A DNA stretch of 64,000 nt from an uncultured Roseobacter sp. (GCF_947495275.1 NZ_CANLYL010000001.1:248001-312000); one strand, 5' to 3'; positions 46,032-55,796 are shown, counted from the first letter of the stretch. A program made the numbers and translations. Notes: generated by a model from the letters alone, not told the origin.

Positions 46032-46925
46032 ATGCAGGTCATGTTTGATGCCGCCCCGATCGCCCCCGACATCCCCTTGCAACAGAGCCCGGAGTTTGAG
46101 CGTGCGCTGGCCGCAACTCGGACACCGCATCTGCGCACGGCGGATGGAACGCTCATCCTGCAAAGAAGTTTTGGCCGGGTGATGGTGCATATGATGACGC
46201 GCCCGCGCGCGGATCTGCCGGATGACATTCGACAAACCGCCCGTGCCATTGGAACAAAAAGCCCGGTCATCATCGCGCCCGATCAACCGATGCTACTTCA
46301 ACGCATCGGCGCGCTGCCCTTGGTGAGCCCCGCGACCCAAGCTTCGCTTGATCTGTCGCCGGACTTGCAGGATTTACGCAAGAACCTGCATCAGAAATGG
46401 CGCAACCGGTTGAAGCATGGGGAAAAACAGCGCTTGCGTGTGACGCGTCAAAACATGCCCGATGATCCCAATCACTGGTTTTTTCAGGCAGAGGCGCGCC
46501 AACAACTCAAGCGCCGGTATCGCAATTGGCCGCTGGCGCTGACCCTGGCCTACGGGCGCGAAAACCGCAGTCATGCCAAGCTTTTCACTGCTTTTTGGGG
46601 AAAGGAGCCCCTGGCGGCCATTCTGATCCTGCGGCACGGAAATTCCGCGCATTATCATATGGGTCACAGCAAACCGGCCGGGCGGATCGCTTCTGCGCAC
46701 ACGCTGCTGCTGTGGACGGCGATCTCTTGGGCGAAGTCAAAAGGCCTTGCGCAGCTTGATCTGGGGTTGATCGACACCGAGGACGGACAGGGGCTCGCGC
46801 GGTTCAAGTTAGGCACCGGGGCGCAGATTAACCGGCTGGGTGGCACATGGCTCTGGTGGTCGCCGATAACGCGCCTGCTCCGACCTCTTGCCCGTCTGGA
46901 CCGTGCTCTGATGGAGAATGGCTAG
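46032..46925 (+). CDS. FemAB-like GNAT acyltransferase
   Basis: 297-residue protein with a C-terminal acyltransferase domain of the FemAB/Acetyltransf_6 type: NLHQKWRNRLKHGEK, ARQQLKRRYRNWP, AAILILRHGNSAHYHMGHS and LDLGLIDTEDGQGLARFKLGTG. Such enzymes transfer acyl or aminoacyl groups, sometimes to cell-wall or lipid acceptors. Substrate unknown. AAGGG lies shortly before the ATG. Confidence 0.75.
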   Translation: MQVMFDAAPIAPDIPLQQSPEFERALAATRTPHLRTADGTLILQRSFGRVMVHMMTRPRADLPDDIRQTARAIGTKSPVIIAPDQPMLLQRIGALPLVSPATQASLDLSPDLQDLRKNLHQKWRNRLKHGEKQRLRVTRQNMPDDPNHWFFQAEARQQLKRRYRNWPLALTLAYGRENRSHAKLFTAFWGKEPLAAILILRHGNSAHYHMGHSKPAGRIASAHTLLLWTAISWAKSKGLAQLDLGLIDTEDGQGLARFKLGTGAQINRLGGTWLWWSPITRLLRPLARLDRALMENG

Positions 46926-46949
46926 ACAGTCACACCTTCCCGTGATTAA

Positions 46950-46965
46950 CTGAACAAGTGTTCAG
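46950..46965. promoter_or_regulatory. Palindromic operator before the SDR gene
   Basis: CTGAACA-AG-TGTTCAG is a perfect 7-bp dyad ending 15 bp before the start codon. Its GAAC-N4-GTTC core resembles sites of TetR-family regulators of fatty-acid degradation (PsrA-like). The spacing differs from the alphaproteobacterial LexA site (seven-base gap), so SOS control is unlikely. Confidence 0.55.
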
Positions 46966-46980
46966 ATCAGGAGAGTTTCC

Positions 46981-47736
46981 ATGCAACTTGCAGACACCGC
47001 GGCCATTATCACTGGCGGCGCTTCCGGTCTTGGCGAAGCGACCGCGCGCCATTTCGCCGCGCAAGGCGCTCAGGTAACCCTTCTGGATCGGGACGTGGAT
47101 CGCGGCACATCGGTTGCCGCAGAAATTGGCGGGCATTTCGCCGAAACCGATGTCACGGATGAAGCGTCCGTCAAGGCAGCCATTGAACTGGCCACGGAGA
47201 AAATGGGCCGGATCACTGCCGCTGTGAATTGCGCCGGTATCGCGGATGCCATCAAGACCGTCGGGCGGGACGGGCCGCATCCGCTCAGCGCCTTCCAGCG
47301 CACAATCGACATCAATCTGGTCGGCACATTCAACGTCGCCCGTCTGGCCGCCGAGGCCATGCAGCAGAACACACCGGAACCCGATGGCGCGCGCGGCGTG
47401 ATCATAAACACCGCCTCCATCGCGGCCTTCGACGGGCAAAAGGGTCAGGCGGCCTATGCGGCCTCCAAAGGAGGCGTCGTAGGGCTATGCCTGCCCATGG
47501 CGCGCGATCTGGCGAAACTGGGGATCCGGGTGATGACCATTGCGCCGGGCATTTTCATGACGCCGATGCTGGCCAGCCTAGGTGAAGACATACAGGCGCA
47601 ACTGGCCGCAGATGTGCCCTGCCCGCCGCGATTAGGCGATCCTTCTGAATATGCCGCTTTGGCGGGGTTCATCGTTCAGGCGGGATACCTGAACGGCGAG
47701 GTCATCCGTATCGACGGCGCGCTCAGGATGCGCTGA
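46981..47736 (+). CDS. SDR dehydrogenase (3-hydroxyacyl-CoA dehydrogenase type 2-like)
   Basis: 251-residue short-chain dehydrogenase. TGGASGLGEATAR binds NAD, the catalytic triad is in INTASIAAFDGQ and AAYAASKGG, and the LAPG-like loop reads MTIAPGIFMTPM. The sequence is close to the HSD17B10/FadB2-like group that oxidises 3-hydroxyacyl-CoA, so beta-oxidation is likely. GGAGAG precedes the ATG. The palindrome just upstream suggests ligand-controlled repression. Confidence 0.85.
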   Translation: MQLADTAAIITGGASGLGEATARHFAAQGAQVTLLDRDVDRGTSVAAEIGGHFAETDVTDEASVKAAIELATEKMGRITAAVNCAGIADAIKTVGRDGPHPLSAFQRTIDINLVGTFNVARLAAEAMQQNTPEPDGARGVIINTASIAAFDGQKGQAAYAASKGGVVGLCLPMARDLAKLGIRVMTIAPGIFMTPMLASLGEDIQAQLAADVPCPPRLGDPSEYAALAGFIVQAGYLNGEVIRIDGALRMR

Positions 47737-47738
47737 GA

Positions 47739-49547
47739 TCAGGCGGAAGCTTTTTCTTCCAACAGCAACCATTCCTCTTCTGCCGCCGACAATTTCGCTT
47801 GTCTTTCGACCAATGCATCCGTCGCTTTCTGAAACTTCACCGGATTTTCGGAAAAGAGGTTCGGGTCGCTCAAAAGCACTTCCAATTTTGCAATTTCAGC
47901 CTCAAGCCGTTCCAGTTCCGCTGGCAGGGCTTCGAGACGGTGCTTTTCAGTAAAGCTCAGCCCGGATTTGGCCGCCGCTTTGGGCTTTTCCTGCCCTTGA
48001 GCCTGCCTGGATTTCACCACGCTTTGCGCAAAATCATCCTGACCGCGCTGGTCGATATAGTCGCTCCAGCCGCCGGCGTAGACCGTCGCCTTGCCGTCGC
48101 CTTCCATCGCGATGGTTGTCGCGGCCACGCGGTCCAGAAAATCGCGGTCGTGGCTGACCAGCAGGACGGTCCCGTCATAGGTGCCCAAAAGCTCCTGCAT
48201 CAGGTCAAGCGTTTCCACGTCAAGATCATTTGTCGGCTCATCCAGCACCAGCAGGTTGCTGGGCCGCGCCATGATCTTGGCCAGCAGCAGCCGCGCTTTT
48301 TCACCCCCAGACAAGGCACGCACCGGCGCGCGGGCCTGCGCCTCATCAAAGAGAAACTCCTTGAGATATCCGACCACATGTTTGGGCGCGCCGCGCACCA
48401 TGATCTGATCCGCCTTGCCGGAGACGCGCATGTCCGGATCGCCCGTCAGATTGTCCCAGAGGCTCATGTCCGGATCGATCTGTGCGCGGGCCTGATCAAA
48501 AAGCGCAATGTCGAGATTTGTGCCCAGCTTGACGGTGCCGCTGTCCGGAGTTTCCCGCCCGATCAGCATGTTCAGCAGGGTCGTTTTCCCCACACCATTG
48601 GGACCAACCAGCGCGATGCGGTCGCCGCGCTGAACGGTCAGGGAGAAAGGTTTCAGGATGGTGTTTTGCGCAAATGCCTTGGTGATGGCCGTGGCTTCAA
48701 TCACCTTGCGGCCTGATTTTGGCCCCGCATCCAGCGCCATCGCCGCAGTGCCTTGCCGCCTGATCTGCGCGGCGCGTTCGGCACGCAGATCCTGCAAGGC
48801 GCGCACCCGGCCCTGATTACGCTTGCGTCTGGCGGAAATCCCTTCGACGGCCCAGCGGGCTTCGGCCTTGATTTTGCGATTGAGCTTGTGCCGCTGGGTG
48901 TCCTCCTCTTCCCAGACCTGATCCCGCCAGGCCTCGAAATCGGCAAACCCTTTTTCCTGCCGACGCACGGCACCGCGATCCACCCAGAGTGTCGCCCGCG
49001 TCAGCGCGCGTAAAAATGCCCGGTCGTGACTGATGAGAATATAGCCCTTGCGGCTGTGCCGCAGTTCGTTTTCAAGCCAGGCGATGGCTTCGATGTCCAG
49101 ATGGTTTGTGGGCTCATCCAGCAACATCAGATCAGGGCTGCCTGCCATCAACCGGGCCAGAGCCGCCCGCCGTCGTTCGCCGCCACTGGCGGTTTCAACC
49201 GGGCGCGCGGGGTCGAACTTGAGACCCTCGCCTGCCCGCTCAACCAGATACATCTCGGACGCTTCCAGACCGTGCGCGGCAAATTCGCCCAATGTCGCGA
49301 AGCCGGATAGATCAGGGTCCTGCTCCATATAGCCCACGGAAATGCCCGGCCCGGCGATCACGTCACCTTTATCCGGTTCAACCAGCCCGGCCATCACCTT
49401 CATCAAGGTGGATTTGCCGGAGCCGTTGCGGCCGACCAGCGCCACACGGTCGCCGGGCTGCACCACAAGGCTGAGGTCCTCAAAGACAGGATCGCCGCCA
49501 AAGGTCAGGGATATTTCGTTCAGTTGCAAAAGAGGAACACGGGCCAT
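47739..49547 (-). CDS. ABC-F ATPase, Uup-like
   Basis: 602-residue protein with two ABC domains: GRNGSGKST with LLDEPTNHLDIE, and GPNGVGKTT with LVLDEPTNDLDVE. The C-terminal coiled coil (EKHRLEALPAELERLEAEI onward) is characteristic of Uup, which binds branched DNA and ribosomes and affects transposon excision in E. coli. It follows the OlsB/GlsB-type gene by 82 bp and converges on the SDR gene. Confidence 0.88.
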   Translation of the reverse strand: MARVPLLQLNEISLTFGGDPVFEDLSLVVQPGDRVALVGRNGSGKSTLMKVMAGLVEPDKGDVIAGPGISVGYMEQDPDLSGFATLGEFAAHGLEASEMYLVERAGEGLKFDPARPVETASGGERRRAALARLMAGSPDLMLLDEPTNHLDIEAIAWLENELRHSRKGYILISHDRAFLRALTRATLWVDRGAVRRQEKGFADFEAWRDQVWEEEDTQRHKLNRKIKAEARWAVEGISARRKRNQGRVRALQDLRAERAAQIRRQGTAAMALDAGPKSGRKVIEATAITKAFAQNTILKPFSLTVQRGDRIALVGPNGVGKTTLLNMLIGRETPDSGTVKLGTNLDIALFDQARAQIDPDMSLWDNLTGDPDMRVSGKADQIMVRGAPKHVVGYLKEFLFDEAQARAPVRALSGGEKARLLLAKIMARPSNLLVLDEPTNDLDVETLDLMQELLGTYDGTVLLVSHDRDFLDRVAATTIAMEGDGKATVYAGGWSDYIDQRGQDDFAQSVVKSRQAQGQEKPKAAAKSGLSFTEKHRLEALPAELERLEAEIAKLEVLLSDPNLFSENPVKFQKATDALVERQAKLSAAEEEWLLLEEKASA

Positions 49548-49629
49548 GCCTGCCAGCTATGCCGCAAGGCGACGAAGGTCAACGCATCAAACATCCCAAG
49601 CGTGCAAATAGGGCGAAAGAAACTGCGAT

Positions 49630-50355
49630 CTACGCGATCGCGCGCAACAGGCGTTTTCGGGTCGCTGGAATTGCCCCGATTTCAACCCCTGTGAAGACAT
49701 GCAGCGTGTTCATCTGCCGGTCCACCACCGCGTGATCACTCACCCAGCCGCCCATCATCAGGTACGTCCGCAGCAAGGGTGGCATATGCGCCATCGCTTT
49801 TCTGAAGTCAGGTTTGCGCCGCAGCCGAGCGGCAAATCGGAAGACATCCGGCGCCTTGACTCGCGGGAGCCAGCGTTTCGGCGCCAGATGACGGGCTTTC
49901 AGCATCGCGAAGGCATCCAGATACTCTGCGGTCTCCGTCCCCGGGAACGAGGAGCAACCAAAGAGCAGCTGCACATCGTTTTCATCAACATATGCGGTCA
50001 CCGCGGCCCAGGCGATCCGCAAGATATCCGGGTCGCGGTAATTCGGGTGAATACAGAACCTCCCCATCTCCACCATGCGCCCCTCAAAGGCCTCAAGCGC
50101 AGAGAGCTCATAATACTGGGCTGAATAGCTGCCAGATACCTTGGTCCCGGACAGATCCAGCATCCGAAAGGTACAGACCAAAGCATCGTCTTTTGTATCA
50201 ACCACCAAAAAATGGGCGCACCTGCCGTCAAAGGCATCAACATCCCGTGACACCTGCAGCCCAAAGCAGGTTGCGCGAAACGCCTGCGCCCTGGCCAGTT
50301 CTTCTGGCGTTGATGCGACCCGCGCCTTATAGCGGCCCTTTGTCAAAGCGATCAT
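49630..50355 (-). CDS. Aminolipid N-acyltransferase (OlsB/GlsB family)
   Basis: 241-residue GNAT-fold enzyme of the OlsB type, which N-acylates an amino acid with a 3-hydroxyacyl-ACP to start ornithine- or glutamine-lipid synthesis. Conserved segments: AFRATCFG, SAQYYELSALEAF, VEMGRFCIHPNYRDPDILRIAW and LLFGCSSFPG. The ATG at 50355 has GGAGG five nt upstream. OlsA, the partner acyltransferase usually beside olsB, is absent here, which favours the GlsB paralogue (glutamine lipid) known in marine Rhodobacteraceae. The head-group amino acid cannot be decided from sequence by eye. Confidence 0.78.
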   Translation of the reverse strand: MIALTKGRYKARVASTPEELARAQAFRATCFGLQVSRDVDAFDGRCAHFLVVDTKDDALVCTFRMLDLSGTKVSGSYSAQYYELSALEAFEGRMVEMGRFCIHPNYRDPDILRIAWAAVTAYVDENDVQLLFGCSSFPGTETAEYLDAFAMLKARHLAPKRWLPRVKAPDVFRFAARLRRKPDFRKAMAHMPPLLRTYLMMGGWVSDHAVVDRQMNTLHVFTGVEIGAIPATRKRLLRAIA

Positions 50356-50426
50356 AGCGACCTCCGCCGGTTCAGCTTTTGCTGACCGTCTCATATCGCA
50401 CAATTCTTAAACGCCTTGTGACAGTC

Positions 50427-50909
50427 TTAAAGGCCCAAATCGCCACCACCGGGCGTAAAGCGTCCGATGTTGCCGATGAGTTGCCGCAGGAAGGTCTTGT
50501 CGCGCACACCGGAATCGGTGACACGCCGCGCAAGCGGAACAACCTGACCACGTTCTAACCCGAATGTTTCGATGTTGCTGACCACGCCGCCATCATCGAA
50601 GGTGATGGCAACGACTTTGCGCTCAACAACTTCCGGCTCCAGCATCGCAAAGGTGCGCACGCGACTGCGCACGAAATACATGCTGCTGTCATTGATCACC
50701 GAACCGGACGCCGCGGACCCCAATGTTTCCTCGACGCTTGCGCGCGTGTCGATCCCGACCACGATCTGCTCAAGGTCCTCAGGTGGCGGAACATACCCGT
50801 GATCCCTGAAACGCCCGCTGCATGCCGAAAGGGCAAGACAAACCAGAACAACGACACCCCATCGCGCGGTCTTTTGCGTCGGGCTGAAACCCGCGTTGGT
50901 GATGTGCAT
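50427..50909 (-). CDS. BamE/SmpA-family outer-membrane lipoprotein
   Basis: 160 residues from the ATG at 50909 (GAGGG upstream). The lipobox is LSAC, so Cys is acylated and the protein is probably in the outer membrane. The body (IVVGIDTRASVEETLG... MYFVRSRVRTFAMLEPEVVERKVVAITF) fits the SmpA/OmlA fold of BamE, part of the BAM assembly machine. It is divergent from the DUF177 gene and upstream of the aminolipid acyltransferase. Confidence 0.83.
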   Translation of the reverse strand: MHITNAGFSPTQKTARWGVVVLVCLALSACSGRFRDHGYVPPPEDLEQIVVGIDTRASVEETLGSAASGSVINDSSMYFVRSRVRTFAMLEPEVVERKVVAITFDDGGVVSNIETFGLERGQVVPLARRVTDSGVRDKTFLRQLIGNIGRFTPGGGDLGL

Positions 50910-50996
50910 ACAAACTGCCCTCTTGCCCTTGTGCATCTTGGCTTTTATCTCGCTTACACCAAGGAAGGGCCTCGGTTCAAGAAACGAAAGCGTAAG

Positions 50997-51560
50997 ATGT
51001 CAAAGCAAATTCCACCCTCCCCAAGCGCCCTTCGCGTAGCCGAACTGAAGCAGAACAGCGCCACAGGCTTTGCAATGCGCCCGGATTCCGCCGAATTAAA
51101 GAGGCTTGCGGGCGAGTTGGACCTGCTGGGATTGCGCAAACTTTCCTTTTCCGGGGAGGTGGTGGCTCAGGGCAGCGTCGACTGGCGCCTGAACGGTGTT
51201 TTGGGGGCCACGGTTATCCAGCCGTGTAGTGTGACGCTCGAACCCGTCACAACCCGAATTGACGTGCCCGTCGAACGCATATTCATCAAGGATTACGTTG
51301 AAGACGACGCGCCCGAGGTGGAAATGTCTCAGGATGACACGATCGAACCCTTGGGGCATTGGATTGACCCCGATCAGATCATGAGGGAGGCTCTGGTGCT
51401 TGCACTGCCACTTTATCCACGCAGCGACGGTGCTGACGCAGGGGAATTGGTCTACACAAAACCTGGGCTGACGCCGATGCGCGACGAGGATGCCCGTCCC
51501 TTCGCCGGTTTGGCCGCCCTGCGCGAGCAGCTTGACGATACGGACAAAAGCGAAACGTAA
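50997..51560 (+). CDS. DUF177 / YceD family protein
   Basis: 187-residue protein of the family linked to 23S rRNA accumulation in plants and bacteria. GEVVAQGSVDWRLNGVLGATVIQPCSVTLEPV matches its core pattern, as does the Asp-rich segment after residue 100. The ATG at 50997 is chosen over a long upstream frame that runs antisense through the BamE-like gene. It precedes rpmF, as in most bacteria. Confidence 0.85.
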   Translation: MSKQIPPSPSALRVAELKQNSATGFAMRPDSAELKRLAGELDLLGLRKLSFSGEVVAQGSVDWRLNGVLGATVIQPCSVTLEPVTTRIDVPVERIFIKDYVEDDAPEVEMSQDDTIEPLGHWIDPDQIMREALVLALPLYPRSDGADAGELVYTKPGLTPMRDEDARPFAGLAALREQLDDTDKSET

Positions 51561-51579
51561 CCCGAAGTCGAAAAACTGC

Positions 51580-51607
51580 TTGCAACACGTAATTTTAACA
51601 GTATTTT
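51580..51607 (+). promoter_or_regulatory. Candidate sigma-70 promoter for rpmF
   Basis: TTGCAA (51580-51585) and TATTTT (51602-51607) are 16 bp apart, 140 bp before rpmF, in an AT-richer stretch after the DUF177 stop. Assigned by pattern only. Confidence 0.3.
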
Positions 51608-51746
51608 GCGCCGCTCACCCAATTAGGGTTGGACAAGGGCGCATGCAGCGCCTAAACGCACGTCACACCCGATCTGTGGGAAAAGAATAGAAACTCGGCC
51701 CCGCACGCAATTGTGCCTGGCCCCGAACGACAAAAGGCCCAAGACA

Positions 51747-51953
51747 ATGGCTGTTCAACAGAACAAAGTCTCCAAATCGCGCCGCAACAATCGCCGTGCG
51801 CATGATTCTCTGGTTGCGGCAAACCCCAACGAATGCACCAACTGTGGTGAGCTGAAACGCCCCCATCACGTCTGTGCTGCCTGTGGCCATTATGACGACA
51901 AAGAAGTCGTGGCTCTCACAGAAGAGATTGATCTGGAAGACGACGCGGCCTAA
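51747..51953 (+). CDS. rpmF: 50S ribosomal protein L32
   Basis: 68-residue ribosomal protein. [20 protein letters not shown] at the N-terminus and a zinc-ribbon of CTNC and CAAC are diagnostic, so this is the zinc-binding form. The ATG at 51747 matches the family start. DUF177-rpmF-plsX-fabH is a widespread order linking ribosome and lipid supply. Confidence 0.97.
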   Translation: MAVQQNKVSKSRRNNRRAHDSLVAANPNECTNCGELKRPHHVCAACGHYDDKEVVALTEEIDLEDDAA

Positions 51954-51999
51954 ACCTGTCCCTTAAATAATAAGGGCAGAGTTTGGGGGCAGTCGCACT

Positions 52000-53073
52000 A
52001 TGACGGCGCAGACCGATCAGGTAAACGCGAAGGCCAGACGCATCATTATTTCTGTAGATGCGATGGGCGGGGACGAAGGCCCCGCCGCTGTGGTTGCAGG
52101 CTGTGATGTTTCTGCACGCAAGAACCCCGACATCCAATTCATCCTGCATGGGCCGGAAGCTGAACTCTCCAGCCTTGTTGACCGCAAACGCGCGCTCACC
52201 GGTCGGGTCGAGATTCGCGATGCAGCGGGCGTCGTCACGATGGATGACAAACCCAGCCACATCGTGCGCAATGGCAAGGAAACTTCCATGTGGTCCGCCA
52301 TCGAAGCGGTCCGCGACGGATCGGCCACCGTCGCCGTTTCCTGCGGCAATACGGGTGCATTGATGGCGTTGTCCATGATCCGGCTGCGCAAACTTCCAGG
52401 TGTCAACAGACCTGCAATTGCAGTGCTTTACCCCTCGTCGAACCCACAAGGCTTCAATGTCATGCTGGATGTGGGCGCGGATGTGCGCGCCGATGCGGAT
52501 GACCTGCTGCGCTATGCCTTGATGGGGATGTCTTATGCCCGCAACGGGCTTGACCTGCCCCGGCCGCGCGTGGGCCTTCTGAATGTCGGTACCGAAGAGC
52601 ACAAGGGCCGGACCGAGCTCAAGGAAGCCTACGAGTTGATTCGGGATCAACAGGAGGTCGCGGGTTTTGAATTCGCAGGCTTCGTCGAAGGTGGCGATAT
52701 TACCGGCGATATCTGTGATGTGATCGTCACCGATGGTTTCACCGGCAATGTGGCCATCAAGACCGGCGAAGGCACCGCGAGCCTGATCGGCGACCGCCTG
52801 CGCGAAGCCTTCAAGTTCTCGCCGCTGTCGCGCCTGGCCTCGTTGCTGGCCTATACCTCGCTGAACCGTTTGAAAAAGAAGATCGACCCGCGCCGCGTCA
52901 ATGGCGGCGTGTTTTTGGGATTGAACGGTACCGTCGTCAAATCCCATGGATCCGCGGACGCCACAGGCGTTTCTGCCGCGATCAAGCTTGCAGCGCAGCT
53001 GGCAGATATTAAGTTTACGGATAAGTTGGCCGCCCGTGTGGCCGCCCTGCCCGCTGAGGAGAGCGAAACATGA
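52000..53073 (+). CDS. plsX: Phosphate acyltransferase
   Basis: 357-residue enzyme making acyl-phosphate from acyl-ACP, the first step of phospholipid synthesis with Pls[14 protein letters not shown] and the segments [11 protein letters not shown] and [19 protein letters not shown] are characteristic. The chain carries a short N-terminal extension before the usual start. It overlaps fabH by 4 bp. Confidence 0.95.
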   Translation: MTAQTDQVNAKARRIIISVDAMGGDEGPAAVVAGCDVSARKNPDIQFILHGPEAELSSLVDRKRALTGRVEIRDAAGVVTMDDKPSHIVRNGKETSMWSAIEAVRDGSATVAVSCGNTGALMALSMIRLRKLPGVNRPAIAVLYPSSNPQGFNVMLDVGADVRADADDLLRYALMGMSYARNGLDLPRPRVGLLNVGTEEHKGRTELKEAYELIRDQQEVAGFEFAGFVEGGDITGDICDVIVTDGFTGNVAIKTGEGTASLIGDRLREAFKFSPLSRLASLLAYTSLNRLKKKIDPRRVNGGVFLGLNGTVVKSHGSADATGVSAAIKLAAQLADIKFTDKLAARVAALPAEESET

Positions 53074-54041
53074 CCCTGCGTGCAGTTGTCAAAGGTGTTG
53101 GTCACTATTTACCCGAACGTGTCGTGCCCAATACGGAATTCGAGGCCACACTCGACACCAATGACGAATGGATCAAAGCCCGCTCCGGGATAGAACGTCG
53201 GCATTTTGCAGCAGAGGGCGAAACAACCTCTTCCATGGCGAGTGCGGCAGCCCGCGCGGCGCTGAAAGATGCGGGCTTGGAGCCATCGGACATCGACGCA
53301 ATCGTGCTTGCAACCTCTACGGCTGATCTGACCTTTCCATCCGCCGCCACAATGGTTCAGGCCGAGCTGGGCATGGAAAATGGGTTTGCCTTCGACGTTC
53401 AGGCGGTCTGCGCCGGTTTCATCTATGCGCTGAGCAACGCCAATGCGCTGATCCTATCGGGACAGGCCAAACGCGTTCTCGTGATCGGCGCGGAAACCTT
53501 CAGCCGAATCATGGATTGGACGGATCGTTCAACCTGTGTGCTCTTTGGTGATGGCGCCGGAGCGCTTGTGATGGAAGCCAGCGAACAGGATGGCACGGCG
53601 CAGGATCGCGGTATCCTGGCCACTGACCTGAACTCCGACGGTCGCCACAAGGAACTGCTGTACGTAGACGGAGGCGTGTCCACCGGCACAACCGGCTATC
53701 TGCGCATGCAGGGCAATCAGGTGTTCCGCCACGCCGTGGAAAAACTTGCTTCGACAGCGACAAAGGCCATGGAACGCGCAGGGATTACCCCCGAGGACGT
53801 CGACTGGATTGTCCCGCATCAGGCCAATATCCGCATCATTCAGGGCACGGCCAAAAAACTGGGGCTGCCCATGGAAAATGTCGTGGTGACCGTTCAGGAT
53901 CATGGCAATACCTCGGCTGCATCGATTCCTCTAGCGCTTTCCGTGGGGCGCGCGCGGGGGCAAATCAAGGATGGCGATCTGATCGTGACCGAGGCCATTG
54001 GTGGCGGTCTGGCATGGGGCGCGGTTGTGTTGCGCTGGTAA
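53070..54041 (+). CDS. fabH: 3-oxoacyl-ACP synthase III
   Basis: 323-residue condensing enzyme that starts fatty-acid synthesis from acetyl-CoA and malonyl-ACP. The triad is visible: Cys114 in [12 protein letters not shown], His in [10 protein letters not shown] and Asn in DHGNTSAAS. It is coupled to plsX (ATGA overlap). Confidence 0.96.
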   Translation: MTLRAVVKGVGHYLPERVVPNTEFEATLDTNDEWIKARSGIERRHFAAEGETTSSMASAAARAALKDAGLEPSDIDAIVLATSTADLTFPSAATMVQAELGMENGFAFDVQAVCAGFIYALSNANALILSGQAKRVLVIGAETFSRIMDWTDRSTCVLFGDGAGALVMEASEQDGTAQDRGILATDLNSDGRHKELLYVDGGVSTGTTGYLRMQGNQVFRHAVEKLASTATKAMERAGITPEDVDWIVPHQANIRIIQGTAKKLGLPMENVVVTVQDHGNTSAASIPLALSVGRARGQIKDGDLIVTEAIGGGLAWGAVVLRW

Positions 54042-54083
54042 CGCGGAAAAACTGCTCAAACCGCAAGCCCCAAGTCATTGATA

Positions 54084-54113
54084 TTGACTCTGAAAATCCC
54101 TCTCCCCTATGGT
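54084..54113 (+). promoter_or_regulatory. Candidate sigma-70 promoter for ihfA
   Basis: TTGACT (54084-54089) and TATGGT (54108-54113), 18 bp apart, lie 23 bp before the ihfA ATG. The hexamers are close to the consensus. GGGGG precedes the start as ribosome site. Confidence 0.45.
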
Positions 54114-54136
54114 TGCTGAAAACTCAGGGGGACAAC

Positions 54137-54439
54137 ATGGCCGAAAAGACTTTGACACGAATGGATCTGAGCGAGGCGGTGTTCCGGGAGGTTGGCCTGT
54201 CCCGCAATGAAAGCGCGCAGCTTGTCGAATCCGTTTTGGAACATCTCTCTGACGCGCTGGTGCGCGGCGAGCAGGTCAAGATTTCGTCTTTCGGGACATT
54301 CTCGGTGCGTGACAAATCTGCCCGTATTGGTCGCAACCCCAAGACAGGTGAGGAAGTTCCTATCAATCCGCGCAGGGTGCTGACTTTCCGCCCCTCACAC
54401 CTGATGAAAGATCGCGTGGCCGACGGGAACAAGTCCTGA
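54137..54439 (+). CDS. ihfA: Integration host factor alpha subunit
   Basis: 100-residue DNA-bending protein. [15 protein letters not shown] and the DNA-binding arm segment [23 protein letters not shown] are diagnostic of IHF-alpha rather than HU. ATG at 54137; the upstream in-frame extension overlaps the fabH end and is rejected. The MerR-family gene follows 4 bp later, as in other alphaproteobacteria. Confidence 0.94.
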   Translation: MAEKTLTRMDLSEAVFREVGLSRNESAQLVESVLEHLSDALVRGEQVKISSFGTFSVRDKSARIGRNPKTGEEVPINPRRVLTFRPSHLMKDRVADGNKS

Positions 54440-54443
54440 TCTG

Positions 54444-55649
54444 ATGGCAAAATCGCCCGATGCTTTTCGCACGATCTCGGAAGTCGCAGACTGGCTGGGC
54501 GTGCAAGCGCATGTTTTGCGCTTCTGGGAGAGCAAATTCAGCCAAGTCAAACCGATCAAACGCGCTGGCGGTCGGCGGTATTACCGCCCGGCGGATATGC
54601 TGCTGCTGGGAGGTATCAAGAAGCTGTTGCATGACGATGGGCTAACCATCAAAGGTGTTCAAAAAATACTTCGTGAACAAGGGATTAGCCATGTGGCTGA
54701 TCACAGTCAGGCGCTTGATGATCTGACCATGGCCGTCATCGAGGGGCAGGCCTCTGAAACGGCGTCGGCACCGGATTCATTCGAGGACGTTGACGTCGCC
54801 GCGGCAGTTGATGATCCCCCATCGGAACCCGAACCAACGCCGGTTGCTGATGCGCCGCAAGAAAGCGCTGTGGCGGAAGAGGATTCGGAGGAGATCGAGG
54901 CCCCAACGCCAGAAACGCAAGCCGATGTCACTGCTTTGAAGGAGGAGGACGAAGAGGCTCCCGAACCCGAAACTTCAGAGCCGGAGCCCGTTGAGGAGCA
55001 GATCGAAGAGATCGCTGCGGCCGAAAGCGACGCTCCAGACATGACCCCGGACGTCGCGACTGACGTTGCCGAGGATACCGCGGAGATTGCTGAACCGGAG
55101 GAGGCAGTCAACGCCAAAGACGATGCTGCACATCCAATTGCATCTGACGCCTCCGTCGAGGCTGTCGACGAAACGCCCCCCTCCATTGAGAGTACTCCTG
55201 ACGAACCGGAAGAATGCAGCGATGCCCCGCTGCCGGAAGGAAACGATACGCTGCCGAGCTTCCTGAGGCGCCCCTTGACGGATCCCATACCGGAACCGGA
55301 AGCCGAGGATCAGGCAGAGGACGAAGCTGAACCGGTGGCCGCCGCGGCGGATGACGCAACCGAGGATGCAACTAATGTCGACCTGGCCCCCCTGCCCGAT
55401 ACGCATGAAGACGAAGCACCAGATGACACTCCGGCACCGCAGGAGGCGGCTCCAAAACCGCGAAATATAGACGTCCCACCGCTACCTGTCGAAGCGGATA
55501 TGCCCGCACAGCCCCGGGCGCTGAGTGCCGTGGCACGGGCACGGGCCCTGGCACCGGAAAAGCAGACCGCCGCCAAACCTCTCTTGGCTCAGCTGATCCG
55601 CCTGCGTGCCAGCATGACCAATCCCCGCAAAGATATCAGCAAAGACTGA
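54444..55649 (+). CDS. MerR-family regulator with long acidic tail
   Basis: 401 residues. Residues 9-80 are a MerR winged helix ([37 protein letters not shown]). A roughly 260-residue Glu/Asp/Ala/Pro-rich region follows, probably disordered. A conserved basic C-terminal segment, [24 protein letters not shown], ends the protein. There is no ligand-binding Cys pattern, so it is not a classic metal-sensing MerR. Coupling to ihfA suggests a nucleoid-related role. Confidence 0.85.
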   Translation: MAKSPDAFRTISEVADWLGVQAHVLRFWESKFSQVKPIKRAGGRRYYRPADMLLLGGIKKLLHDDGLTIKGVQKILREQGISHVADHSQALDDLTMAVIEGQASETASAPDSFEDVDVAAAVDDPPSEPEPTPVADAPQESAVAEEDSEEIEAPTPETQADVTALKEEDEEAPEPETSEPEPVEEQIEEIAAAESDAPDMTPDVATDVAEDTAEIAEPEEAVNAKDDAAHPIASDASVEAVDETPPSIESTPDEPEECSDAPLPEGNDTLPSFLRRPLTDPIPEPEAEDQAEDEAEPVAAAADDATEDATNVDLAPLPDTHEDEAPDDTPAPQEAAPKPRNIDVPPLPVEADMPAQPRALSAVARARALAPEKQTAAKPLLAQLIRLRASMTNPRKDISKD

Positions 55650-55706
55650 GGCGATGGCAATTCTCTCTTGCCACAGCCCTCAGATCGGGTATGTAGCCCC
55701 TCAAGT

Positions 55707-55783
55707 CGGGCTATGGCGCAGCCTGGTAGCGCGTCCGTCTGGGGGACGGAAGGTCGCAGGTTCGAGTCCTGCTAGCCCGACCA
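55707..55783 (+). tRNA. tRNA-Pro (GGG)
   Basis: 77-nt cloverleaf. Acceptor arms CGGGCTA and TAGCCCG pair fully. The anticodon stem TCCGT/ACGGA holds the loop CTGGGGG with anticodon GGG at the wobble-to-third positions, reading CCC and CCU. The T arm GCAGG-TTCGAGT-CCTGC is normal. Discriminator A and encoded CCA (55781-55783) are present. Confidence 0.97.
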
Positions 55784-55796
55784 ACATCCGACATAT

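Noticed and set aside
46950-46965. LexA/SOS box
   Set aside because: The alphaproteobacterial LexA site has a seven-base gap between its half sites; this dyad has a four-base gap between GAAC and GTTC.
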